DNA from: Cellulosimicrobium sp. ES-005
GTDB taxonomy: Bacteria > Actinomycetota > Actinomycetes > Actinomycetales > Cellulomonadaceae
DNA length: 64,000 nt
Direction of reading: 5' to 3'
NCBI RefSeq assembly: GCF_040448685.1
Contig: NZ_CP159290.1
Span: 1,922,001-1,986,000 of the forward strand
The notes beneath the pieces were generated by a model. The model saw only the letters and a program-made list of their open reading frames with translations, had not been told where the DNA came from and did no database searches. Within the stretch, counting starts at the first letter, position 1. The number at the start of each line of letters is the position of its first letter. This document shows positions 21,198 through 29,702 of the stretch, one piece after another. A program made the position numbers and the translations under genes.

Positions 21198-22397
21198 ATG
21201 TTGACCATCGACTCCCTGGGCGACCTGCGCGGCAAGCGCGTCCTCGTCCGCTCCGACTTCAACGTCCCGCTCGACGGGACGACCATCACGGACGACGGGC
21301 GCATCCGCGCCGCGCTCCCGACGCTGAAGAAGCTCACCGACGCGGGCGCGAAGGTGATCGTCACCGCGCACCTCGGCCGTCCCAAGGGCGAGCCGGACCC
21401 GAAGTACTCCCTCGCGCCCGTCGCGGCCCGCCTGGGCGAGCTGCTGGGCGTGCCGGTGCACCTGGCGCAGGACGTCGTCGGCGACTCGGCGCGTGAGACG
21501 GTCGCCGCGCTCGGCGACGGCGAGGTCGCGCTGCTGGAGAACATCCGGTTCGACCCGCGCGAGACGTCGAAGGACGACGCGGAGCGCCAGGCGCTCGCTC
21601 AGGACCTCGCGCAGCTCGCGGACGTGTTCGTCTCCGACGGCTTCGGCGTCGTGCACCGCAAGCAGGCGTCCGTCTACGACGTCGCGCAGGTGCTCCCGTC
21701 CGCCGTGGGCGAGCTCGTCCTCAAGGAGGTCGACTCGCTGCGCAAGGCGACCGAGGACCCGGCCCGCCCGTACGCGGTCGTGCTCGGCGGCTCCAAGGTC
21801 TCGGACAAGCTCGGCGTCATCGCGAACCTGCTCACCAAGGCGGACCGTCTGCTCATCGGCGGCGGCATGGTGTTCACGTTCCTCGCGGCGAAGGGCTACG
21901 GCGTCGGCAAGTCCCTCCTCGAGGAGGACCAGATCGACACGGTCAAGGGCTACCTCGCGGACGCGGAGAAGAACGGCGTCGAGATCGTCCTGCCGACGGA
22001 CATCGTGGTGGCCGACGCGTTCGCCGCGGACTCCCCGCACGAGGTCGTCGCGGCGGACGCGATCCCGGCCGACAAGATCGGTCTCGACATCGGCCCCGAG
22101 TCGGCGCAGCTCTTCGCGAGCAAGATCGTCGACGCGAAGACGGTCGTGTGGAACGGCCCCGCCGGCGTGTTCGAGTTCGAGGCGTTCTCGGGCGGGACGC
22201 GCGCCGTGGCCCAGGCCCTGGTCGACGCGACGGCCAACGGCGCGTTCACGATCGTCGGCGGCGGCGACTCGGCCGCCGCGGTCCGGATCCTCGGCTTCGA
22301 CGAGGCGGGCTTCAGCCACATCTCGACCGGTGGCGGCGCGAGCCTCGAGTTCCTCGAAGGCAAGGACCTCCCGGGGATCTCCGTCCTCGAGGGCTGA
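21198..22397 (+). CDS. pgk: Phosphoglycerate kinase
   Basis: Transfers the acyl phosphate of 1,3-bisphosphoglycerate to ADP. The 399-residue protein has the substrate loop [63 protein letters not shown], and the nucleotide-binding [13 protein letters not shown] with [12 protein letters not shown] near the C-terminus. Length is typical. The ATG at 21198 has a TAGGAG ribosome binding site (21187-21192). A second perfect hairpin separates it from tpiA. Confidence 0.96.
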   Translation: MLTIDSLGDLRGKRVLVRSDFNVPLDGTTITDDGRIRAALPTLKKLTDAGAKVIVTAHLGRPKGEPDPKYSLAPVAARLGELLGVPVHLAQDVVGDSARETVAALGDGEVALLENIRFDPRETSKDDAERQALAQDLAQLADVFVSDGFGVVHRKQASVYDVAQVLPSAVGELVLKEVDSLRKATEDPARPYAVVLGGSKVSDKLGVIANLLTKADRLLIGGGMVFTFLAAKGYGVGKSLLEEDQIDTVKGYLADAEKNGVEIVLPTDIVVADAFAADSPHEVVAADAIPADKIGLDIGPESAQLFASKIVDAKTVVWNGPAGVFEFEAFSGGTRAVAQALVDATANGAFTIVGGGDSAAAVRILGFDEAGFSHISTGGGASLEFLEGKDLPGISVLEG

Positions 22398-22420
22398 GCG
22401 CCCTCCCGAACCCACCTCAC

Positions 22421-22457
22421 GCACCGCCCGCGGCACGCCGTGCGCGCGGGCGGTGCG
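22421..22457 (+). terminator. Perfect 13-bp intercistronic hairpin between pgk and tpiA
   Basis: Arms 22421-22433 and 22445-22457 with an 11-nt loop, ending 12 nt before the AGAAGAAGGA ribosome binding site of tpiA. This is the second such structure in the gap-pgk-tpiA run. It is probably a stability or attenuation element rather than a full stop. Confidence 0.6.
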
Positions 22458-22481
22458 ACCCCCACAGAGAGAAGAAGGACC

Positions 22482-23279
22482 GTGGCGAACAGCCGTACCC
22501 CGCTCATGGCGGGCAACTGGAAGATGAACCTGGACCACCACCAGGCGACGCACACCGTGCAGAAGCTCGCGTGGACGCTCAAGGACGCGAAGCACGACTA
22601 CGCGGCCGTCGAGGTGGCCGTGCTGCCGCCCTTCACCGACCTCCGGTCGGTGCAGACGCTCGTCGACGCGGACAAGCTCGAGCTGAAGTACGGCGCGCAG
22701 GACGTGTCCGCGCACCTGGAGGGCGCCTACACGGGCGAGATCTCGGCGACGATGCTCGCCAAGCTCGGCGCGAGCTACGTCGCGATCGGCCACTCGGAGC
22801 GCCGGCAGTACCACGGCGAGACGGACGCCCAGGTCAACGAGAAGATCGTCGCCGCCGTGGGTCAGGGCGTCGCCCCGATCCTGTGCGTGGGCGAGGGCCT
22901 GGACGTGCGCAAGGCCGGCGAGCAGATCTCCTACACGCTGGCTCAGGTCGAGGGCGCCCTCGCGGGCATCCCCGCCGCGCAGCTCGCCACGCTCGTCATC
23001 GCGTACGAGCCCGTCTGGGCCATCGGCACGGGCGAGGTCGCGACGCCGGAGGACGCGCAGGAGGTCTGCGGTGCCATCCGCGGCGCCCTGGGCGACCTGT
23101 ACGACGCCGACCTCGCGAACGCGACGCGCATCCTGTACGGCGGCTCGGTGAAGTCGTCCAACGTCGCCGCGATCATGGCGCAGCCCGACGTCGACGGCGC
23201 GCTCGTCGGCGGCGCGAGCCTCGACCCCGAGGAGTTCGCCAAGATCGTGCGCTACCAGTCGCACGCGACCGGCGCCTGA
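22482..23279 (+). CDS. tpiA: Triosephosphate isomerase
   Basis: Interconverts dihydroxyacetone phosphate and glyceraldehyde-3-phosphate. The 265-residue TIM barrel has GNWKMN (catalytic Lys), [13 protein letters not shown] (catalytic His), the active-site Glu and flexible loop in [20 protein letters not shown], and the phosphate-binding [10 protein letters not shown]. It starts at GTG 22482 with AGAAGGA 3-9 nt upstream; the ATG-like position upstream at 22440 lies inside the hairpin and is not used. A strong terminator follows. Confidence 0.96.
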   Translation: MANSRTPLMAGNWKMNLDHHQATHTVQKLAWTLKDAKHDYAAVEVAVLPPFTDLRSVQTLVDADKLELKYGAQDVSAHLEGAYTGEISATMLAKLGASYVAIGHSERRQYHGETDAQVNEKIVAAVGQGVAPILCVGEGLDVRKAGEQISYTLAQVEGALAGIPAAQLATLVIAYEPVWAIGTGEVATPEDAQEVCGAIRGALGDLYDADLANATRILYGGSVKSSNVAAIMAQPDVDGALVGGASLDPEEFAKIVRYQSHATGA

Positions 23280-23297
23280 CCTCTGCGAGACCCTCGC

Positions 23298-23334
23298 GCC
23301 GACGGCCCCGGGAGCGGATCCCGGGGCCGTCGGC
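23298..23334 (+). terminator. Terminator hairpin after tpiA
   Basis: Perfect 16-bp arms 23298-23313 and 23319-23334 with a 5-nt loop, 19 nt after the tpiA stop. Confidence 0.8.
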
Positions 23335-23362
23335 CCCTGGCGTGAGACGCCGCCGGCCGGGG

Positions 23363-23393
23363 TTGGCCGCAGCGGCCCCGCGTCGCCTACTCT
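23363..23393 (+). promoter_or_regulatory. Promoter of secG
   Basis: TTGGCC (-35, 23363-23368) and TACTCT (-10, 23388-23393) are separated by 19 nt. They lie downstream of the tpiA terminator and about 95 nt before the secG start. Confidence 0.45.
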
Positions 23394-23486
23394 TGTCCCC
23401 TGTGCAGCAGGTCACGCCTGCGCACGACAACCGTGCGGTCGCGCTCGACATCGGTCGGGACGGCCCTGAGCCTCAAGGACGTACTC

Positions 23487-23729
23487 GTGGACGTGCTGCG
23501 CATCATCCTCCAGATCCTGCTGGTCCTCACCAGCGGCTTCCTCACCCTGCTCGTGCTCATGCACAAGGGCAAGGGCGGCGGCCTCTCCGACATGTTCGGC
23601 GGCGGGATCTCGAGCTCGGTGGGCAGCTCCGGCGTCGCCGAGCGCAACCTCAACCGGATCACCGTGTCGTTCGCCCTCGTCTGGACGGTCGTCATCGTGC
23701 TCCTGGGGCTCCTCCAGAAGGTGAGCTGA
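23487..23729 (+). CDS. secG: Preprotein translocase subunit SecG
   Basis: Small membrane subunit of the SecYEG channel, 80 residues. Two hydrophobic helices (residues about 2-23 and 55-76) flank the conserved cytosolic loop HKGKGGGLSDMFGGG and SSGVAERNLNRIT. The GTG at 23487 (VDVLRIILQILLVLTSG) is chosen because AAGGA lies 7-11 nt before it and homologues start here. The frame extends 18 codons upstream, but that part is not like SecG. A 12-bp hairpin follows directly. Confidence 0.93.
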   Translation: MDVLRIILQILLVLTSGFLTLLVLMHKGKGGGLSDMFGGGISSSVGSSGVAERNLNRITVSFALVWTVVIVLLGLLQKVS

Positions 23730-23758
23730 CCTGCGGCGCCCCGTGAGGGCGCCGCAGG
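23730..23758 (+). terminator. Terminator hairpin after secG
   Basis: Perfect 12-bp arms 23730-23741 and 23747-23758 with a 5-nt loop, starting at the first base after the secG stop. Confidence 0.75.
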
Positions 23759-23857
23759 ATCGAACGGGCTCGAGGAGCCGGCAGGGGGGCAGCCGCGCCG
23801 GACGGCGCGGTACGGGCAGGATCGAGTGCCGACGACGGCACGGACGGGGGAGAGCAC

Positions 23858-24205
23858 GTGGCAGGTGGTAACGCGATCCGCGGGTCGCGCGTCGGGGCGG
23901 GGCCGCTCGGGGAGTCCGAGCGCGGCGAGATCGCGCCGCGCTTCTGGGTCTCCTACTGGTGCGCGAACGGCCACGAGACGCGCCCGAGCTTCTCCTCGGA
24001 GGCGGAGATCGAGGCGCCCGAGACCTGGGACTGCCCCCGCTGCGGGTTCCCGGCCGGGCAGGACCGCGAGAACCCGCCGACGCCGTCGCGCAACGAGCCC
24101 TACAAGACGCACCTCGCGTACGTGAAGGAGCGCCGCAGCGACGAGGACGGCGTCGCGATCCTCGACGAGGCGCTCGCTGCGCTGCGTGCTCGCCGCGGCC
24201 GCTGA
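23858..24205 (+). CDS. rbpA: RNA polymerase-binding protein RbpA
   Basis: Actinobacteria-specific transcription factor that binds the primary sigma factor and stabilises open complexes. The 115-residue protein shows MAGGNAIRGSRVGAGPLGE (the N-terminal tail and core approach), the zinc-binding or zinc-like core with WCANGHE and CPRCG, and the C-terminal sigma-interaction domain THLAYVKERRSDEDGVAILDEAL. GTG start. It stands alone between the secG terminator and the convergent methyltransferase. RbpA dependence would be relevant to the weak -35 boxes seen in this window. Confidence 0.93.
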   Translation: MAGGNAIRGSRVGAGPLGESERGEIAPRFWVSYWCANGHETRPSFSSEAEIEAPETWDCPRCGFPAGQDRENPPTPSRNEPYKTHLAYVKERRSDEDGVAILDEALAALRARRGR

Positions 24206-24262
24206 CCGGTCCGTCGAGCTCGGGTCGGGACCGGCTCGGCCCGTGCGCAGCGCCCGCGCGCC

Positions 24263-24949
24263 TCAGCGCACGCGCGCCAGGACGAACCCGTCGTAGCCCT
24301 TCGACCCCACCGTCTGCAGGGCGGTGGCGTCGAGCCTAGGGTCCGCGACGACGCGCTCGACCATCTCCCGCACCCCGAGCACGTTCGGGTCGGTGCTCTC
24401 CGCGTCGGCGACGGCGCCGCCACGGACGGTGTTGTCCACGACGATCAGCGTGCCGGGGCGGGACAGCCGGAGCGCGAGGTCGAGGTAGACGGGGTTCGAC
24501 GGCTTGTCGGCGTCGACGAACACGAGGTCGAACGGCTCGACGCCCTCATCGACGAGGCCCCGCAGCGTGTCCGCGGCCGGGCCGTGCACGACGTCGACGA
24601 TCCTCGCGAGACCGGCCTCGGCCAGGGACTCCCGCGCGACCGCGACGTGCGCGGCATCGATCTCGCACGTGACGAGCGCGCCGTCGGGCGGCAGCGCGCG
24701 GGCGAGCCAGATCGTCGAGTAGCCGCCGAGCGTCCCGACCTCCAGCACCCGGCGCGCGCCGGACGCGAGCGCGAGAAGCTGCAGGAACCGCCCCTGCGCG
24801 GGGGAGACCTGGATCTCCGGGAGGCCCGCAGCGCGCGCCCTCGCGCCGGCGGCGGCGAGCACGTCGTCCTCGCCCACGAGCGGCCCGAAGTACGCGTCGA
24901 CCGCGTCCCACGTGACCGCGGGGTCCACGTGCTCGCCGCCGGTCGTCAT
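24263..24949 (-). CDS. SAM-dependent O-methyltransferase (catechol-OMT type)
   Basis: A 228-residue class I methyltransferase of the caffeoyl-CoA/catechol O-methyltransferase family. It has the SAM motif ARRVLEVGTLGGYSTIWLARAL, the acidic loop VTCEIDAAHVAVARE, the metal-binding FDLVFVDADKPSN (Asp cluster) and GTLIVVDNTVRGG. These enzymes are Mg2+-dependent and methylate small hydroxylated aromatics or similar; the substrate is unknown. The ATG at 24949 overlaps the pgl stop by 4 nt (ATGA), so it is the last gene of the tkt/tal/zwf/opcA/pgl transcription direction. It is convergent to rbpA. Confidence 0.82.
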   Translation of the reverse strand: MTTGGEHVDPAVTWDAVDAYFGPLVGEDDVLAAAGARARAAGLPEIQVSPAQGRFLQLLALASGARRVLEVGTLGGYSTIWLARALPPDGALVTCEIDAAHVAVARESLAEAGLARIVDVVHGPAADTLRGLVDEGVEPFDLVFVDADKPSNPVYLDLALRLSRPGTLIVVDNTVRGGAVADAESTDPNVLGVREMVERVVADPRLDATALQTVGSKGYDGFVLARVR

Positions 24950-25734
24950 CGGTCGGCGTCCCGCGTGCCCGCCGCCGCGGCGTCGACGAGCCACAGCGTG
25001 CGCTCGGTGCCCGTGACCGCAGCCGCCGGGGTCTCGGACGCCGGGGCCCCGCCGAGCGCCGACGCGACGGCCGGTGCCTTCTCCGCACCCGCGGCGACCA
25101 CCCACACCTGACGGGCTCGCGCGATGGCCTCGAAGGTCAGCGTCACGCGCTCCGGCGGCGGCTTCGGCGAACCGTGGACGCCGGCGGTCGGGACGCCCGT
25201 CACGTCGAGCCCCGGGTGCCCGGGGAAGAGCGACGCGACGTGGCCGTCGGGTCCCATCCCGAGCAGGAGCACGTCGAACGCGGGCACCTCGGCGCCGTCC
25301 GGGGCGTACGCGGCGAGCGTCGCCGCGTAGGCCGTGGCCGACTCCTCGGGGGTCGCTGCGACGTCCGCCGCGGGCATCGGGTGCACGTTCCCGGCCGGGA
25401 GCTGGGGCAGGTGGGCGAGCAGCGCGTCGCGTGCCTGCGTCTCATTGCGATCCGGGTCCCCGGCGGGCAGGAAGCGCTCGTCGCCCCACCACAGGTGAAC
25501 GCCCGACCAGTCGACGGCGTCGCGGGCCGGGTGGCGCTCGAGCGCCGCGAGGCTCGCGATGCCGACGGTGCCGCCGGTGAGCACGACGTGCACCGGGCTG
25601 CGCACCGACTGCACGTCGAGCAGGCGCGTCACGAGCCGCGACGCGACGGCCTCGGCGAGGACGCCGGCGTCGGGGTGCACGACCACGAGGCGCCCGTGGG
25701 ACGCGTGCGCGTCCCCGGGCCGGGTGGCGGTCAC
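24946..25734 (-). CDS. pgl: 6-phosphogluconolactonase
   Basis: Hydrolyses 6-phosphoglucono-delta-lactone to 6-phosphogluconate, the second step of the oxidative pentose phosphate pathway. The 262-residue protein carries the family motifs VVLTGGTVGIASL, LWWGDERFLPAGDPDRNE, LLLGMGPDGHVASLFPGHPGL and ERVTLTFEAIARA. It starts at GTG 25734, overlapping the opcA stop by 4 nt, and its own stop overlaps the methyltransferase ATG. This is DevB/SOL-type, not the YbhE beta-propeller type. Co-translation with opcA and nearness to zwf fit a dedicated oxidative branch. Confidence 0.93.
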   Translation of the reverse strand: MTATRPGDAHASHGRLVVVHPDAGVLAEAVASRLVTRLLDVQSVRSPVHVVLTGGTVGIASLAALERHPARDAVDWSGVHLWWGDERFLPAGDPDRNETQARDALLAHLPQLPAGNVHPMPAADVAATPEESATAYAATLAAYAPDGAEVPAFDVLLLGMGPDGHVASLFPGHPGLDVTGVPTAGVHGSPKPPPERVTLTFEAIARARQVWVVAAGAEKAPAVASALGGAPASETPAAAVTGTERTLWLVDAAAAGTRDADR

Positions 25735-26648
25735 GCGCCCACCTTCTGCAGCCCCTTGGTGAGCACCTCGCCGTAGATCTCGTCCGGGTCGAGGCGGCGC
25801 AGCTCCTCGATGAGGGCCTCGCTCAGCGTCCGGATCGGCAGCGCGACGCGGCGGTCGGGCTTGCCCGGCTGGCTGATCGTCACGATGCGCCCGTCCGGGC
25901 GGTCGAGGATGATCGGCCCGCTCTTGCGCTCGAGCGTGACGCGCGTGATCGCCTCGGCGCCGCGACGGCGCACGACCTGCGAGGGGCAGCGCAGCCGAGA
26001 GCCGAGCCACGCCGCGAGCAGGTCGAGCGAGGTGTGCTTCGCCTGCCCCTCGACCAGGACGTTCGTCACCGGCTCGTACGGCGGCTGGTCGAGTGCGGCG
26101 GCGATGAGCCCGCGCCACAGCGTGACGCGGGCCCACGCCAGGTCGGAGTCCCCGGGGCCGTACGACGTCGCGAGCTGCGCGAGCGTCGCCTCGGGGTCCT
26201 TGGACGTGATCGAGTCGGTGATGCGGCGCTGAGCCATCGCGCCGACGGGGTCGTCGTCGACGGACGCGGGCGGCTGGCCCGGCCACCACACCACGATCGG
26301 TGCGTCCGGGAGCAGGAGCGGCATGACGAGCGTGTCGGCGTGCTCGAGCAGCGGGCCCGCGGTCCGCAGCACGACGACCTCGGACGCGCCGGCGTCGCCG
26401 CCCACGCGGATCTGGGCGTCGAGGTGCGGGACGGTGCTCCGACCGGAGGGCGCGACGACGATGACGCGGCACGGGTGCTCACGGCTCGCGTCGTTCGCCG
26501 CCTCGATCGACGTCTCGACGTCGGACTCGCGCGCGATGACGACGAGCGTGAGGACGCGGCCGAGCGCGATCGCGCCGCCCTCGTCGCGCAGCCGCACGAG
26601 GCGCTTGTTCACCGCGTTCGTCGTCGTGTCGGGCAGGTCGATGATCAT
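25731..26648 (-). CDS. opcA: Glucose-6-phosphate dehydrogenase assembly protein OpcA
   Basis: Allosteric/assembly partner of Zwf in cyanobacteria and actinobacteria, 305 residues. It starts MIIDLPDTTTNAVNKRLVRLRDEGGAIALGRVLTLVV, and has VVVLRTAGPLLEHADTLVMPLLLPDAPIVVWWPGQPP and the central RRITDS and SYGPGDSDLAWARVTLWRGLIAAALD stretch that define the family. It lies 112 nt after zwf in the same direction and overlaps pgl by 4 nt. It has no known catalytic activity of its own. Confidence 0.92.
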   Translation of the reverse strand: MIIDLPDTTTNAVNKRLVRLRDEGGAIALGRVLTLVVIARESDVETSIEAANDASREHPCRVIVVAPSGRSTVPHLDAQIRVGGDAGASEVVVLRTAGPLLEHADTLVMPLLLPDAPIVVWWPGQPPASVDDDPVGAMAQRRITDSITSKDPEATLAQLATSYGPGDSDLAWARVTLWRGLIAAALDQPPYEPVTNVLVEGQAKHTSLDLLAAWLGSRLRCPSQVVRRRGAEAITRVTLERKSGPIILDRPDGRIVTISQPGKPDRRVALPIRTLSEALIEELRRLDPDEIYGEVLTKGLQKVGA

Positions 26649-26760
26649 CGCGGGGTCCTCGCCGGTCGGGAGGTCGTGCGGCCCTGCGGCGCACGACGGG
26701 GTCGGGGGGTCTCTCTCAGGGGCGCCGCGCTCCGCGGGGCCGGCGCGGGGACGGCGGCCG

Positions 26761-28302
26761 TCACGGGCGCCGCCACGAGCGGCCGTCCCGCGCGAGCATC
26801 GTGTCGGCCGACTCGGGCCCCCACGTGCCGGACCGGTACTGGTCGGGCGTGCCCTTGGCGGCCCAGTGCGCGGTGATCGGGTCGAGGATCTTCCACGAGA
26901 GCTCGACCTCCTCGCGCGTCGGGAAGAGCGGCGGGTCGCCGAGGAGGACGTCGAGGATGAGCCGCTCGTAGGCCTCGGGGGAGGACTCGGTGAACGCGTG
27001 CCCGTACCCGAAGTCCATCGTGACGTCGCGGACCTCCATGGCAGTGCCCGGGACCTTCGCGCCGAACCGCATCGTCACGCCCTCGTCGGGCTGGACGCGG
27101 ATGACGAGGGCGTTGTTGCCGAGGTCGGAGGCCTGCGAGGTCTCGAACGGCAGATGCGGGGCCTTCTTGAACACGACCGCGACCTCGGTCACGCGGCGCC
27201 CGAGGCGCTTGCCCGTGCGCAGGTAGAACGGGACGCCCGCCCAGCGGCGGTTGTCGATGTCCACGCGGATCGCGGCGTACGTCTCGGTCGTCGAGTCCGC
27301 GGGGATGCCGTCCTCGTCGAGGAAGCCGATGACCTCCTCGCCGCCCTGCCACCCGGCGGCGTACTGGCCGCGCGCGGTGTGCTTCGACAGCTCGCGCGGC
27401 AGGCGCACGGCCGAGAGCGCCTTGATCTTCTCGGCGCGCAGCGACGGGGCGTCGAACGACACCGGCTCCTCCATCGCGACGAGCGCGAGGAGCTGGAGCA
27501 GGTGGTTCTGGATGACGTCGCGCGCGGCGCCGATCCCGTCGTAATAGCCCGCGCGACCGCCGATGCCGATGTCCTCGGCCATGGTGATCTGCACGTGGTC
27601 CACGTAGTTCGCGTTCCAGATCGGCTCGAACATCTGGTTGGCGAACCGCAGGGCGAGGAGGTTCTGGACCGTCTCCTTGCCGAGGTAGTGGTCGATGCGG
27701 AACACCGAGTCGGGCGGGAAGACCTCCGACACGACGGCGTCCAGCTCGCGTGCGCTCTGGAGGTCGTGCCCGAACGGCTTCTCGATGACGACGCGGCGCC
27801 ACGCGTCCTCCTGCGAGCGCGACAGCCCGGACTCGGCGAGCTGGCGGCACACGACCGGGAACGCGCTCGGCGGCACGGAGAGGTAGAAGGCGTGGTTGCC
27901 GCCCGTGCCGCGCTCGGCGTCGAGCGTCTCGACCGTCTCGCGCAGGCGCTCGAACGCCTGGTCGTCGTCGAACGACCCCTGGACGAACCGGATGCCCTCG
28001 GAGAGCTGGCGCCAGGTGGCCTCGCGGAACGGCGTGCGCGCGTGCTCCTTGACGGCGTCGTGCACCACCTGCGCGAAGTCCTGGTCCGCCCAGTCGCGGC
28101 GCGCGAAGCCCGTGAGCGCGAAGCCCGGGGGGAGCAGGCCGCGGTTGGCCAGGTCGTACACCGCGGGCATGAGCTTCTTGCGGGCGAGGTCGCCCGTGAC
28201 GCCGAAGATGACGAGCCCGCAGGGGCCCGCGATCCGGGGCAGGCGCAGGTCGAGGGGGTCGCGCAGCGGGTTGTGCTCTGGCGTGATCTTGGCCGGTCTC
28301 AC
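26761..28302 (-). CDS. zwf: Glucose-6-phosphate 1-dehydrogenase
   Basis: Entry enzyme of the oxidative pentose phosphate pathway, producing NADPH. The 513-residue protein has the nucleotide-binding GVTGDLARKKLMPAVYDL, the active-site RIDHYLGKETVQNLL, VIEKPFGHDLQSA, and the C-terminal half with RVQPDEGVTMRFGAKVPG. The GTG start at 28302 (MRPAKITPEHNPLRDPL) matches the typical actinobacterial N-terminus; the ribosome binding site is weak. It is separated from tal by 145 nt that contain a hairpin, so it probably has its own promoter. Confidence 0.95.
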   Translation of the reverse strand: MRPAKITPEHNPLRDPLDLRLPRIAGPCGLVIFGVTGDLARKKLMPAVYDLANRGLLPPGFALTGFARRDWADQDFAQVVHDAVKEHARTPFREATWRQLSEGIRFVQGSFDDDQAFERLRETVETLDAERGTGGNHAFYLSVPPSAFPVVCRQLAESGLSRSQEDAWRRVVIEKPFGHDLQSARELDAVVSEVFPPDSVFRIDHYLGKETVQNLLALRFANQMFEPIWNANYVDHVQITMAEDIGIGGRAGYYDGIGAARDVIQNHLLQLLALVAMEEPVSFDAPSLRAEKIKALSAVRLPRELSKHTARGQYAAGWQGGEEVIGFLDEDGIPADSTTETYAAIRVDIDNRRWAGVPFYLRTGKRLGRRVTEVAVVFKKAPHLPFETSQASDLGNNALVIRVQPDEGVTMRFGAKVPGTAMEVRDVTMDFGYGHAFTESSPEAYERLILDVLLGDPPLFPTREEVELSWKILDPITAHWAAKGTPDQYRSGTWGPESADTMLARDGRSWRRP

Positions 28303-28411
28303 CTGGTGGCACCGTTCCGTTTCGAGGGGTCGGGAGGACTGCAGAAGGACTGAGGCGTGTGCGGGATGATACGGGCGGCCCGGACGGGCGCGCCGTCGTT
28401 CCCGCTGGTCG

Positions 28412-28441
28412 GACGCGTGCCCGTCGGGGCGGGCACGCGTC
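28412..28441 (-). terminator. Terminator hairpin after tal
   Basis: Perfect 12-bp arms 28412-28423 and 28430-28441 with a 6-nt loop, just past the tal stop on the minus strand. Confidence 0.7.
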
Positions 28442-28447
28442 GGCGGG

Positions 28448-29587
28448 TCAGGAGCCGGCGGCGTCGCGCAGGCCGTCGCGCGTCGTGGCGAGGAGGTCGG
28501 TCCAGCTGTCCTCGAACTTGCGCACGCCCTCCTCCTCGAGGCGGTCGGTGACCTCGACGAGCGAGACGCCGAAGGACTCGACCGTCTCCAGGGTGCGGCG
28601 GGAGGCGGACGCCGTGCCGGTGACCGTGTCGCCCGTCACGACGCCGTGGTCGGCGAACGCCTGCAGCGTCGCCTCGGGCATGGTGTTGACGATCCCGTCC
28701 GTGACGAGCTCGTCGACGTACATGGTGTCGCGGTACTCCGGGTTCTTCACGCCGGTCGAGGCCCACAGCGGGCGCTGCGGGTGCGCGCCGGACGCGGCGA
28801 GCGAGCGCCAGCGGTCCGTCTGGCGGAACTCCTCGTAGGCCTCGAACGCGAGCCGGGCGTTGGCGATCGCGGCCTGGCCGCGCAGGTCGAGCGCCTCCGG
28901 GGTGCCGACCTTCTCGAGCGCGGCGTCCACCGCGGTGTCGACGCGGGAGACGAAGAAGGACGCGACCGAGCCGACGGGCGCGAGGTCGATGCCGTCCGCG
29001 CGCGCCTGCTCGAGACCGATCGCGAACGCGTCCATGACGGCGCGGTAGCGCGCGAGCGAGAAGATGAGCGTCACGTTGACGCTGATGCCCTGCGCGAGCG
29101 TGCGGGAGATCGCGTCGAGGCCGGCGACCGTCGCGGGGATCTTGATGTAGACGTTGGGCCGGTCGATGGTGGCCCACAGGCGCTCGGCCGTGACGACCGT
29201 CTTGTCGGCGTCGTGCGCGAGGCGCGGGTCGACCTCGATCGAGACGCGCCCGTCGACGCCGTCGGTCGCGTCGTAGACCGGGCGCAGCAGGTCCGCGGCG
29301 GCGCGCACGTCGTCCGTCGTGATCCGCTCGACGGCGGCCTCCACGGCCGCGTCGTCCACGCCGGCGGGCGCGAGCTCGGCGAGCTGGGCGTCGTAGGCGT
29401 CGCCCTTCGCGAGCGCCGCCGCGAAGATCGTGGGGTTCGTGGTCACGCCGACGACGCCGCGCGTCGCCACGAGGTCGGCGAGGTTGCCGGTGCGCAGCCG
29501 TTCTCGGGAGAGGTCGTCGAGCCAGATCGACACGCCCGCTCCCGTGAGCTGCTCGATGGGGCCGGGGACGGTGGGGGACTGCGTCAT
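28448..29587 (-). CDS. tal: Transaldolase
   Basis: Transfers a dihydroxyacetone unit between sugar phosphates in the non-oxidative pentose phosphate pathway. The 379-residue enzyme is of the longer actinobacterial type. Motifs: [15 protein letters not shown] near the N-terminus, the Schiff-base lysine in [31 protein letters not shown], and [12 protein letters not shown]. The ATG at 29587 has GAGAGGAA about 7 nt upstream on its strand. A perfect hairpin separates it from the upstream tkt gene. Confidence 0.95.
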   Translation of the reverse strand: MTQSPTVPGPIEQLTGAGVSIWLDDLSRERLRTGNLADLVATRGVVGVTTNPTIFAAALAKGDAYDAQLAELAPAGVDDAAVEAAVERITTDDVRAAADLLRPVYDATDGVDGRVSIEVDPRLAHDADKTVVTAERLWATIDRPNVYIKIPATVAGLDAISRTLAQGISVNVTLIFSLARYRAVMDAFAIGLEQARADGIDLAPVGSVASFFVSRVDTAVDAALEKVGTPEALDLRGQAAIANARLAFEAYEEFRQTDRWRSLAASGAHPQRPLWASTGVKNPEYRDTMYVDELVTDGIVNTMPEATLQAFADHGVVTGDTVTGTASASRRTLETVESFGVSLVEVTDRLEEEGVRKFEDSWTDLLATTRDGLRDAAGS

Positions 29588-29657
29588 CGGACTTCCTCTC
29601 GGTGGTGCTCTCGCTGCGGGCGTGCGCCCCGGGCCGTGCGTGACACCCCGGGGCAGC

Positions 29658-29689
29658 CCGAGGTGGGGCCGCGCACGGCCCCACCTCGG
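29658..29689 (-). terminator. Perfect 14-bp intercistronic hairpin between tkt and tal
   Basis: Arms 29658-29671 and 29676-29689 with a 4-nt loop, 13 nt past the tkt stop on the minus strand and about 70 nt before the tal start. Similar in form to those in gap-pgk-tpiA. Confidence 0.65.
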
Positions 29690-29702
29690 AATCTACGAAG
29701 GG

